Under the pieces are notes generated by a model. The model did not search any database, had not been told where the DNA came from, and saw only the letters and a program-made list of their open reading frames with translations. Below are positions 26,432-34,425 of a stretch of 64,000 nucleotides of DNA, in pieces (the first letter of the stretch is position 1; each line of letters begins with the position of its first letter). A program made the translations under genes and the position numbers. The stretch lies in NCBI RefSeq assembly GCF_003352045.1, contig NZ_CP025815.1, positions 3,472,001 to 3,536,000 on the forward strand. Reading direction: 5' to 3'. The stretch is from Sulfitobacter sp. JL08. GTDB lineage: Bacteria; Pseudomonadota; Alphaproteobacteria; Rhodobacterales; Rhodobacteraceae.

Positions 26432-27022
26432 CGTTCGCGACTATGATTTATCGCGCGCTGATTGTTGCGAATGGCGGGATCAGAAATAGTTTAGAATTGA
26501 TCAAATACCTATCCGTTTCTTGGAATTTCTCGCAAACGCAAAGAATGTCCGCTTTCTGCCGAATTGCAGGTGTGCACGTATCTCGCAGCATCAGTCGAAT
26601 TGGGCTCGAAGCAAGCATTCGACAGTTTTTCTCTGATGACCGGTTCGTCGCGTTAAGCAGCCGTTCACAACGGGAAATTCGAAGCTTTGCTTTTGAACGA
26701 CTGCTTTCACCAGGCTGACGTTCGCTGCACCTTGCGCCAGTTGATAATTGGGGGCGAAGTGTCGAAAACCGTCAATTCCAGTATTGCCACTTTGAGCCGT
26801 TCGAGATTCCATTTTGACCCCGAACCACATGAAGAAAATCAGCACTATAAGTCGCGTTTTGAAAACAGATTGTTTCCTAGAACGGGATAGACATAGTTTT
26901 GCCACAATTTAAAGTGGAGTGGGGGCGGCGTGCTTGCGTAGCATGTATGACGATTTTTCCGAAGTAATTCGATTTAAGCTCGCACGCTCCTCCACGAAAC
27001 TTACCACGTTTAAATCTTCTTG
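26432..27022. other. Intergenic stretch without recognisable gene
   Basis: Short open frames occur on both strands but none shows family motifs, a ribosome site or a codon pattern like the neighbours. The base composition is less GC-rich than the Anbu operon. It lies between the end of that operon and IS6 debris and is probably insertion-related filler. Confidence 0.5.
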
Positions 27023-27202
27023 GCGGGCCTTGGTTCAGACTGCCGCGCACGACTGTCCTTTGGGATCTCCAAAGAAATCGCCACCATTCATGCCTCCGTC
27101 TGCACCCATTTCAATCAGGAGTGCGAGCGCTCTAGCAGAGACGATTTCACGATCAGCCGAGCCACTACTCTGACTGGGTGGCGTCAGCTTTTTGCCACAT
27201 AA
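27023..27202 (+). mobile_element. IS6-family transposase remnant (last 45-60 codons)
   Basis: The translated end SKEIATIHASVCTHFNQECE, followed by RSSRDDFTISRATTL and a stop at 27200-27202, aligns with the C terminus of the IS6 transposase at 13024-13728 (KFAAVHASVYNHFNQERSLS...). It is more diverged than a recent copy would be and belongs to a different IS6 subgroup. The catalytic domain is absent. The remnant marks an old insertion between the Anbu operon and the methyltransferase gene. Confidence 0.7.
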
Positions 27203-27286
27203 GTTCCTGGATTCTGAGTCAAACTGATACGAGTTCTAATCCGTCTGACAGCGCCCTTGCAGGCCGTATGTCCACTAAGGTCGCTC

Positions 27287-28060
27287 TCAAGTCTTTTCAA
27301 GCGTCGCGTAGAACTCCGTTGTGCCACACTGGGTCGGGAAAAGACTGACAATCTGGAAGGGCAAATCGAACAATGCCCGGACAGTGTTGATCGTATCAAA
27401 AAATTCCGTATCACTGAATTTCCAGCAGTGAACATCCACATAATCAGAACGCTTTTGCAAAGCGCGTAATATGTCGACCGCTTTGTGTGGTTGGTGAATT
27501 AAGGGTGCGGTTTTCGGTGTCACTTCGCCGTTCCAAACCTGCGAAGGTGTAACCTGTCGGATATTGAAGAAATGATCGCATTGTTGCTGGAACGATGGTC
27601 TGGTCCGCTCTTCCAGATAGGCCGCGATCAAATCCGATGTTTGTGACGGTTGTTTGGCAAGATCGAAGCAGTATCGTCGGTCCGGAAAAGCAATTGCGAT
27701 CCGTCCGCCGATCCGCAGAATGTTTAAGTTGGCTTGAATCCATCCGACCAAATCAGGGACATGCTCTGCGATGTGCGAGGCAACGACAAAATCAAGGCTA
27801 TCCGGATCAATGAATTCGTCAACTCTACGACCATCCGTTACTATGTCGATATCCGGAATTAGTTCAACGTCGACATTCGGATCGCTTTCATACTTTTTTA
27901 CCAAAACATCTCGAGGTGCGAAATCGACATACCGTATGGATCGAGACCCAGATTTAGGAACCAAGGTTCGGTGCAATGGCCCGTATTCGATGCCGCTGCC
28001 CTGTTCTGGTATGGTGGCCAAAATACGCTGATTTCTAATTGTCATTGGCACAAAACCCAC
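27287..28060 (-). CDS. SAM-dependent methyltransferase (class I)
   Basis: A protein of about 257 aa with a degenerate Rossmann methyltransferase core: IEYGPLHRTLVPK in place of the classic glycine motif, IRYVDFAPRDVLVKKY, then the post-motif VASHIAEHVPDLVGWIQANL typical of Methyltransf_11 proteins, and GGRIAIAFPDRRYCFD. Similar proteins are often encoded with polysaccharide and glycosyltransferase genes, but none is adjacent here, so the substrate is unknown. The frame opens at a GTG (28060); an ATG at 28045 is the alternative, and neither has a good ribosome site. It stands alone between IS6 debris and a recombinase module. Confidence 0.7.
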   Translation of the reverse strand: MGFVPMTIRNQRILATIPEQGSGIEYGPLHRTLVPKSGSRSIRYVDFAPRDVLVKKYESDPNVDVELIPDIDIVTDGRRVDEFIDPDSLDFVVASHIAEHVPDLVGWIQANLNILRIGGRIAIAFPDRRYCFDLAKQPSQTSDLIAAYLEERTRPSFQQQCDHFFNIRQVTPSQVWNGEVTPKTAPLIHQPHKAVDILRALQKRSDYVDVHCWKFSDTEFFDTINTVRALFDLPFQIVSLFPTQCGTTEFYATLEKT

Positions 28061-28196
28061 TTCGATATTACTTCAGAGCTTTTCAAAATCTTGACGCATT
28101 TTTCCAATCAGGGCTCTGGTCCACGATTATGCATTCGCGATCCAGGAGTTCCGGAAAAATGGTGTTGTCGCGGCGACTGTCTATCGCTCACATGGT

Positions 28197-29411
28197 TCAC
28201 TTAGGCATTGGATTGAGTGTACCGCAAGCGCGCGGGCCTTTCGGTTGTCGACCTATGAAAATGCTGTGCACCACAATACGCGCTGTTCTGATCGCTTCGG
28301 CAGAGGCATTTGGGAGGACACCACCGACAAAGCATGCCTTTGACATATGCTGGCGCACGACATCGGCAACTTTGACCTCCAACTCCTGAGCGGGCAACCG
28401 CCAGCCGTCGAGGTTTCCTTCCCCGCTGTTTTTAATCAATCGGTGTGAGACATAGTATCGAAGCCGGACGCCTGCCTTTGTCTTTGAATGCGATGGCGTC
28501 AGCCGGTCGCCCGTCTCATCGAACAACTCACCGCACAGCAATGATCTCTGCTTCGCGGTTTTACGCGCCCTGCCCTTCGCAGCACCGCTCTGCAGCACCT
28601 GCTGGATCTGATCCCAACGGTCCGGATCGATGATCGCCTCATGCTGGCCATCGTGCACTTCTGTCTTGTGACGGATGCGGCCCGCGTAGACGGGGTTCGT
28701 CAGCAGGTGGTGGATAGGGCCGCGATCAAAGCTGATCCCGCCTGTTATAGATCCATTTGAACCCTTCCTCTGCCGACTGCGCAACCCCAACCGGTCAGCC
28801 GCATGTTTTACATTCCGGACCGTTCCGAGCTGCTCATAGAGATCGTACAGCGTTCGGATCATCGGAGCTTCGGCCTCGTTGACCTTCAACGTCCTGCCAT
28901 CCGCATCATAGCCAAGCGGCACCTGCCCGCCCATCCAAAGGCCCCGGCGTTTTGAGGCTGCGATCTTGTCGCGGATCCGCTCCGCTGTGACTTCTCGCTC
29001 GAATTGCGCAAACGACAGCAGCATATTCAGCGTCAGGCGCCCCATGCTGGTCGCCGTGTTGAAGGACTGGGTGACCGAGACAAACGAGGCTTGCGCCGCA
29101 TCCAGCGTATCCACGATCTTCGAGAAGTCAGCGAGCGACCGCGTCAGGCGGTCGATCTTGTAGACGATGATCTGGTCCACCCGGCCGTCGGCGATATCCT
29201 GCAGCAGCTTTTGTAGCGCCGGTCGTTCCAGAGACCCGCCGGAAAGCCCGCCATCATCATAGTGTTCCGGCAGCAGCACCCAGCCTTCGTGCTTCTGACT
29301 GGCGATATAAGCGGCACAGGCTTCACGCTGTGCATCCAGCGAGTTGAACTCCTGTTCCAGCCCATCCTCTGATGACTTGCGCGTGTAGATGGCGCAGCGG
29401 AGCCTGTTCAT
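28197..29411 (-). CDS. Large serine recombinase
   Basis: A 404 aa site-specific recombinase. The catalytic resolvase domain spans residues 5-150 with the nucleophile Ser13 in YTRKSSEDG, then LDAQREACAAYI, YDDGGLSGGSLERPALQKLL, VYKIDRLTRSL and FAQFEREVTAERI. A recombinase domain (GQVPLGYDADGRTL, HHLLTNPVYAGRIRHK) and a partial zinc-beta ribbon follow (SLLCGELFDETGDRLTPS). The C-terminal coiled-coil and final strand seem shortened, ending GRQPKGPRACGTLNPMPK, so activity is uncertain. The ATG at 29411 overlaps the DUF2924 stop (ATGA). It ends a four-gene module typical of alphaproteobacterial mobile islands. Confidence 0.87.
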   Translation of the reverse strand: MNRLRCAIYTRKSSEDGLEQEFNSLDAQREACAAYIASQKHEGWVLLPEHYDDGGLSGGSLERPALQKLLQDIADGRVDQIIVYKIDRLTRSLADFSKIVDTLDAAQASFVSVTQSFNTATSMGRLTLNMLLSFAQFEREVTAERIRDKIAASKRRGLWMGGQVPLGYDADGRTLKVNEAEAPMIRTLYDLYEQLGTVRNVKHAADRLGLRSRQRKGSNGSITGGISFDRGPIHHLLTNPVYAGRIRHKTEVHDGQHEAIIDPDRWDQIQQVLQSGAAKGRARKTAKQRSLLCGELFDETGDRLTPSHSKTKAGVRLRYYVSHRLIKNSGEGNLDGWRLPAQELEVKVADVVRQHMSKACFVGGVLPNASAEAIRTARIVVHSIFIGRQPKGPRACGTLNPMPK

Positions 29412-29818
29412 GTCCGCCGCCCTGCAGGGCTGTTCAACCCGAAGAAGCGCGGACCCGACCACGTCACCCCGGTGATGTGCTTGGCGATGGCCGAGAGCGA
29501 CTTCCACATTTTGCCATCCAGTTCAAAGCCACCGTCAACCACGTGCACCTGATACACGCGGCCATTCCATTCCCGAACGAGGTGCGCGCCTGGTTGCAGT
29601 CTGATGGCGCGCGCGGAACATGCGGGCTCCCCCTTGGAGATGCGTTTTAACGCACGTCTGGTTACAGCTGGCATTCCACCCAGCGCTTTACATTGCGTTT
29701 CATAGGCCAGGGCCTTCTGCATAAAGCGCACGGACAGATATGGCGGTGGAGGCGATCCAAAGACCGCCTCCCATTGCTTGAGCGTTACGGGGCGTTCGGG
29801 GTTCGGATCACGCCCCAT
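29408..29818 (-). CDS. DUF2924 protein of the recombinase module
   Basis: A 136 aa protein with the DUF2924 signature: RAIRLQPGAHLVREWNGRVY, HVVDGGFELDGKMWKSLSAI, AKHITGVTWSGPRFFGL. The domain is nearly always encoded directly upstream of a large serine recombinase and is thought to assist it, perhaps in DNA binding or directionality; no function is proven. ATG at 29818 is chosen since it starts the conserved MGRDPNPERPVTLKQWE segment and overlaps the preceding gene by 11 bp. Confidence 0.85.
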   Translation of the reverse strand: MGRDPNPERPVTLKQWEAVFGSPPPPYLSVRFMQKALAYETQCKALGGMPAVTRRALKRISKGEPACSARAIRLQPGAHLVREWNGRVYQVHVVDGGFELDGKMWKSLSAIAKHITGVTWSGPRFFGLNSPAGRRT

Positions 29819-30128
29819 GCGTCTCGACCTCTTTGGATGAACTTCTCCGAGAGGCTGGCGCGGCAAGAATGCGATACTTTGAAATGCCACCCGACGCAGG
29901 CTTCTCATTGGCGATTTCGTAGGTCTGATGCTGAAGTGCCTCTTCGACACTGACGTCCTGCGCGATCCCGTCCTTGCGGATGGTCAGTGTTCGGTCGAAG
30001 ACGACCTCGAATGCCGAGCCTGTTGGCGCGGGCGCGCCATCCTTCGGGCGTCCTTTAGGATTGCCGCTTTGCCCCTTCTTGAAACGGGTCTTGTTAGACG
30101 GCTTCTTTGATCCATCATCGGCGGTCAT
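29808..30128 (-). CDS. DUF5681 protein of the recombinase module
   Basis: A 106 aa protein starting with the Lys/Gly-rich DUF5681 motif TRFKKGQSGNPKGRPKDG, followed by a helical region. The motif resembles DNA-binding tails of phage proteins. These genes sit with ParB-type methyltransferases, DUF2924 and serine recombinases in mobile regions. The start overlaps the methyltransferase stop (ATGA at 30125-30128) and the end overlaps the DUF2924 start. Function is unknown. Confidence 0.82.
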   Translation of the reverse strand: MTADDGSKKPSNKTRFKKGQSGNPKGRPKDGAPAPTGSAFEVVFDRTLTIRKDGIAQDVSVEEALQHQTYEIANEKPASGGISKYRILAAPASRRSSSKEVETHGA

Positions 30129-31405
30129 GCACCAGCCCTGTTCAGCAACTTGGGTTCCTTGTTGGTCATGGCGCGCCAGCGCTCGATGGCCACGTCCACA
30201 TATCCGGGATCCAGCTCGACGCCCCGGAACTTCCGACCAACGCGCTCGGTGGCAATCAAGGTCGTGCCCGACCCCAGGAAGATATCAAGAACCAGATCAC
30301 CCCGCCTTGTGACGTCCTGGATCGCGTGCGCGACCATCGCCGTGGGCTTTACGGTCGGATGCAGGGCAAGATCTTCGCTCCGGCTGCCTGCCAGCGAGTT
30401 AGCGGAGGCATAGTTCCAGACATTGGTCCGGTTGCGACCGTGTTTGCCCAACTCGACATTGTTCAGATGTTGCTCCGAACCGACCCGATAGACAAATACC
30501 AGCTCATGCTTGGATCGGTAGAGTGATCCCATACCGGCGTTGGACTTGTTCCACACACAAATGTTCAGCCTGCTGTCGTAGACCTTTGCACCCGCTTGGG
30601 ATAGTTAATCAATATGCCGCCAATCCATGCAGACAAAATGAACCGCACCGCTGCGCGACACCGCCGCACAAGCTTCAAGAGTTTCTTCTAAAAACGTACG
30701 AAATGCCACTTCGGTCATTTCTCCAGAGGCCATGGCGAACTCGCGGTGACGCCCCTTGGCATTTGCATGGCCGCTGATCTTGACGTTATAGGGCGGATCT
30801 AGAAAGGCGGCATCCACCGCGGCGCCCTGCCCTACAACCTCTTTGAGAAACTCCAGATCACGCCCGTCGCCACACCCGATCCGATGCTCACCCAACTCCC
30901 AGATATCACCAATCCGCGTGCGCGGTTCCACGGGTACCGCCGGAATAGTCTCTTCATCCGGATCGGTCTCGTCCGCAAGGATCACATCCACTTCTCCCAC
31001 AGAAAAGCCTGTGAGAGAAACATCGATATCCAGTTCTGCCGACGAGAGATCAAACAGTTCATCTTTCAAGAGCTCCAGATCCCAACCTGCGCCCAATGCA
31101 ATCTTGTTATCGGCCAATCGCAGTGCGCGTGTCTGCGCCTCGGTCAAACCACTCAAAACGATCGTTGGGACCTCGTCGAGCCCCAAGTCCTTGGCGGCAC
31201 GAAGGCGCCCATGACCGGCAATGATCAGGCCATCGGCATCAATTAGTATGGGATTTGCGAAACCGAATTCGGTGATCGAAGCTTTGATCTGCTCGATTTG
31301 CCGCTTGGGATGGGTTCGCGCATTGCGAGGGTCCGGGCTGATCGCATTGATCTTTCGATACGTGATGGTAAGCGGTCGGCTGTCGTCATGCTGTGTCATC
31401 GCCAA
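30125..31405 (-). pseudogene. ParB-like N-domain plus N6/N4 DNA methyltransferase, interrupted by one in-frame stop
   Basis: A 426-codon gene with a single TAA at 30605-30607 (after HFVCMDWRHID) and no frameshift. The first half (266 aa) has a ParB nuclease-like domain (ISPDPRNARTHPKRQIEQIK, IIAGHGRLRAAKDLGLDEVP) and the methyltransferase motif IV DPPY in AAFLDPPYNVKISGH. The second half continues directly with KVYDSRLNICVWNKSNAGMG and carries the SAM-binding FLGSGTTLIATERVGRKF motif. The target site is unknown, and no cognate restriction enzyme is nearby. Expression would require stop readthrough; otherwise it is a recent pseudogene. It starts the DUF5681-DUF2924-recombinase module. Confidence 0.87.
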
Positions 31406-31538
31406 AAACCTTTGTCTGCAATCGCCGGTGCGCGCCCGCTTATTCTAAGGGGTGGGATGACCAAAGTATATTGGTGCCGACAACCCCAATATGTTGCTCG
31501 TGCCCCGTTCACGATACTTCGGATCATGGCACACATTC

Positions 31539-31761
31539 CCCTGTTACGCGCAATCTGACCAGCTGTTCGGTCAAACAACAGGCCCTGTTCCGTTATTCTT
31601 ACGCCCTGTTCCGCACATTAACAGGAAAGATTGTTTTTTACCCACAACTATCTGTTATTGCGAACTAAAATCACACTCTATCGCAAAGATCATCCCCAAT
31701 CATCCTGTTAATCAGGCGCAATTATAATCATTTCCCTGTTAATTCGCTGCAAACAGGGAAA
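31539..31761. repeat. Cluster of CCCTGTT repeats with a terminal inverted pair
   Basis: CCCTGTT occurs at 31539-31545, 31583-31589, 31604-31610 and 31734-31740. Variants are at 31618-31627 (TTAACAGGAA, reversed) and 31703-31712 (TCCTGTTAAT). The last forms a perfect inverted repeat: TTTCCCTGTT (31731-31740) and AACAGGGAAA (31752-31761) with 11 bp between. The sites lie in the 585-bp gene-free, AT-richer stretch upstream of the methyltransferase-recombinase module and may bind its regulator or mark an attachment or replication site. Confidence 0.6.
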
Positions 31762-31991
31762 TCAGACCCGAGATTGGCTAGCTTAAGACTGGCAGCACAG
31801 CCAAACACTTCATTAAAAACAGACGCTGAGATTTTACCGCGCAAAGTACCCGTGTTTTCGGGGGCTTGGCAGATCGCTGTTTCCAGTGAGACGGATATGT
31901 GATCTTTTTTCGAAAGAAACGCTGCTATTCGATCAAGCCGCAGCGTCCATTGATTTCGCGATCACCGAGGTCGTTCGCTATGAAGATCGCT

Positions 31992-32369
31992 TTAATCAGA
32001 AGTCGATTGTTGGACTTCGGCAGCCATTGCATCCTCAATATTCTTCAGTTGTGCCAGACATGCCGCCTCATCGCCAGCGTCCATCGCCTCTTTCGCAGCG
32101 GCGAGGTATCCGTCAATCGTCTTGTCGCTTGGCGGTTTGCCAAACCAGTTCTCTGTTGGCTTGGCGTCGCTGTTTGTGACCTCGACAGTGCCCTCGGTCG
32201 TCGGTACTGTAACGTCCTCTGGTTTTGTTTCTTGGGATTGCGCTGTCGTCCAGGTTTCGGACACTTCTGAATATTTGGCCTCACAATCTTTCGACGTGTT
32301 CGATGCCGCAAAGGCCGGAACAGCGACAATCAGCGTTGTCAGGGATAGGGCAGTGGTGATCCGTTTCAT
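31992..32369 (-). CDS. Small secreted protein of unknown function
   Basis: A 125 aa protein with a signal peptide (MKRITTALSLTTLIVAVPAF, cleavage near AFAAS). The mature part is acidic and Thr/Glu-rich, contains one or two Cys residues (KDCEAKYSEV and EAACLAQLKN), and ends in a helical segment (KTIDGYLAAAKEAMDAGDEA). No family is recognised; it is probably periplasmic. ATG at 32369 has a GGAG site upstream and starts the signal peptide, better than an ATG at 32399. The next gene on the same strand, a tiny membrane protein, is separated by 90 bp. Confidence 0.7.
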   Translation of the reverse strand: MKRITTALSLTTLIVAVPAFAASNTSKDCEAKYSEVSETWTTAQSQETKPEDVTVPTTEGTVEVTNSDAKPTENWFGKPPSDKTIDGYLAAAKEAMDAGDEAACLAQLKNIEDAMAAEVQQSTSD

Positions 32370-32459
32370 GATAATCTCCAATGTAATTCTTTCGAACACA
32401 ACTATCGGGCCACTGAATAGTTCCGATTATACATTCGCGTTCTGATCAGAAGGCGTAAG

Positions 32460-32654
32460 TCAGTTCCCGACCGTCGGCGCAGACTCGTCGATCATCTGGG
32501 CGTCGTCATCCACCCAGTCGGCATCGTCGTCCAGGGAGGAATAGACATTCATGAGAAATAGAATGGCCGCGAATACCACGACTGCTCCGATCCCCCAAAG
32601 GACAGGCCAGTGACGGCGTTTCTGCTTTTCGACATTTGTATTTGGCGCGGACAT
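32460..32654 (-). CDS. Small single-pass membrane protein
   Basis: A 64 aa protein with a basic N terminus (EKQKRRHWP), one transmembrane helix (VLWGIGAVVVFAAILFLMNV) and an acidic Asp-rich tail (SSLDDDADWVDDDAQMIDES). The topology is likely N-in, with the tail in the periplasm. The ATG has a GGAGACC-type site upstream. No homologous family is recognised. It lies among small envelope and stress-type genes. Confidence 0.62.
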   Translation of the reverse strand: MSAPNTNVEKQKRRHWPVLWGIGAVVVFAAILFLMNVYSSLDDDADWVDDDAQMIDESAPTVGN

Positions 32655-32922
32655 TGCGGGTCTCCTGAATAGCTTACTGTTGATAAACGTGAAACAGGGC
32701 CTTCTTGTTCCATTTCAAAAGTCCGTAAAGACAGACGGATGTCTGATCCGAGACTTCCGGAACTTTCCCGGGTCAGACCTGATAACCCACAAGTGACGGT
32801 TACAAACGGCGGCTAGACCGACATGAACGCGAAACAAAACGGCGCATAGGGGCCACCATGATCGCTCCAGTCTTTTTATCTGAGATCAGCGCTAAAAGGA
32901 TGATGACTTTGCAGGAGCCGTT

Positions 32923-33330
32923 TCAGACGGGAAAATTCTCTTCTTCTTCGCTTTCGCCCGTGCCCCGGTCTTCCAGCCAGTCTTCTGCGGCTTTCTTGTC
33001 AGAAAGCGGAAAGCTCTTGATCTCAAGTGACGGGATCACGGCACCCTCGATCTCGGCGGCAGTCCGGATCCAGGCGGTATCCGAAAGCACCGCACATTTG
33101 TCGAACTTGCCAATCAAGCTGAACAGATTTGGCAACTTCTGGAATTCAACGGCCATGGCACCCAAGGTCGGCATCTCGAAGTTAGAAATCGTGTAAAGCA
33201 TCCTGCCGTTCTCGATGCCTTCCGATTGCTCAATAAGATGATCAAGCGCCGAGCGCATTTCTTCTGCATCAATAGCTCCCGAAAGCTCGAGATCTAAACG
33301 ATTGGCCGATGGTTTCGAAACGTTCAGCAT
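32923..33330 (-). CDS. SpoIIAA-like STAS-fold protein
   Basis: A 135 aa protein of the SpoIIAA-like family: LDLELSGAIDAEEMRSALDH, then GRMLYTISNFEMPTLGAMAV, KFDKCAVLSDTAWIRTAAEI and FPLSDKKAAEDWL. The fold is STAS-like but lacks the phosphorylated Ser of anti-sigma antagonists, and the role is unknown; related proteins bind lipids or act in stress responses. ATG at 33330 is preferred because GGAG lies 8 bp upstream; an upstream start at 33360 is open. The tail is acidic (GESEEEENF). Confidence 0.8.
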   Translation of the reverse strand: MLNVSKPSANRLDLELSGAIDAEEMRSALDHLIEQSEGIENGRMLYTISNFEMPTLGAMAVEFQKLPNLFSLIGKFDKCAVLSDTAWIRTAAEIEGAVIPSLEIKSFPLSDKKAAEDWLEDRGTGESEEEENFPV

Positions 33331-33609
33331 TTCCAGACTCCTTTTCTCTACACCGGACAAGATGCGCGATCCGGATCGCGGCAGCGTTGATGCAGGTCAA
33401 CAACCTGGCACGCGATAGCAAATGCGTCGAAAACTCAGTTTCAGAAAAGTTGATTGCTCCACCTCCTGCAAAAACTGATGGCGCATGTCTTCGCGGAAAC
33501 TCTGCCAGTCCGAAATCTGCAATACGAATATCATTCTCGTTGTTGGGTGCGATCCCGCTCCACGCGGCATCTTGGAAGTCGGCAGGCAGGCGTATACGTT
33601 TATCCTATC

Positions 33610-34095
33610 ATGACCAAGCTACTCATCGTCTATCATTCCAAAACCGGCGGCAGCCGGCAAATGGCCGAGGCTGCGGCAATCGCCGCGAAAAAAGAGGTCA
33701 ATACTGACCTGAAGACTGCGCGTGACGCAGAACCTGATGATCTGCTGCAGGCCGATGGCTACATATTTTGCGCGCCGGAAAATCTGGCGGCAATTGCAGG
33801 CATCATGAAGGACTTTTTCGATCGGTGCTATTATCCGGTTCTGGGTCGGATTGAGGGTCGGCCCTATGCCCAGATGGTCTGTGCGGGGTCCGATGGCGAA
33901 AACGCTGCGCGCCAAACCGCGCGCATTGCGCAGGGGTGGCGCCTTCGCGAAGTGCAGCCGCATCTCATTATCTGCACCCATGCCCAAACGCCGGACGAAA
34001 TTCTGGCCGACAAAACCATTCCCGAAGAGCAACTCGCCCTTTGTCGCGATCTGGGCTCCGCAATGGGTGCGGGTCTTGGTATGGGGGTTTTCTGA
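33610..34095 (+). CDS. Flavodoxin-family protein
   Basis: A 161 aa flavodoxin-like FMN protein. The phosphate-binding loop is at the N terminus (IVYHSKTGGSRQMAEA), followed by ADGYIFCAPENLAAIAGIMK and FFDRCYYPVLGRIEGRPYAQ, the usual aromatic isoalloxazine-binding loops. It likely transfers electrons or acts as an NAD(P)H-dependent reductase partner. The start codon at 33610 gives the canonical length; there is no obvious Shine-Dalgarno, so it may be leaderless, with sequence resembling a promoter just upstream (TATACG, TTTATCC). It stands alone. Confidence 0.82.
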   Translation: MTKLLIVYHSKTGGSRQMAEAAAIAAKKEVNTDLKTARDAEPDDLLQADGYIFCAPENLAAIAGIMKDFFDRCYYPVLGRIEGRPYAQMVCAGSDGENAARQTARIAQGWRLREVQPHLIICTHAQTPDEILADKTIPEEQLALCRDLGSAMGAGLGMGVF

Positions 34096-34425
34096 GCAAA
34101 GCTATCGGTCTGCGGTTCGTTGCTACCTTTTGCATCAAGATCTGCTAAAAATCTTTTGGGAGGTTCCGTCCAGCTAACCCCAGCGCAATCCTGTCCGTCA
34201 CCGGACCGTTCGAGACAGCCGGCAGTTTGACTATGAGCGATAATTGCTCGGTCTTACTCTCAGTTTGCGGCTGATAAGGCGGCCGGCGTGTATGCTCGAA
34301 AACAAAGCTTGGACCGAATGGATTGATCCGGCAAGGTTCTAATGCGATGCAAGTCGTCAGGAACACGGACCCCGCCAGACCTGTGCCCGCAGGAAATTCA
34401 CAACAAGCACTTCGAAAGCCCGATC
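34096..34425. other. Intergenic stretch without recognisable gene
   Basis: The 330 bp between the flavodoxin gene and the NADH:flavin oxidoreductase gene show no conserved coding frame or strong hairpin. The downstream gene's promoter is expected here. Confidence 0.5.

Noticed and set aside
26443-26718. Plus-strand frame of 91 codons after the Anbu gene
   Set aside because: No motifs, no ribosome site, and AT-richer codon use than the operon; likely chance.
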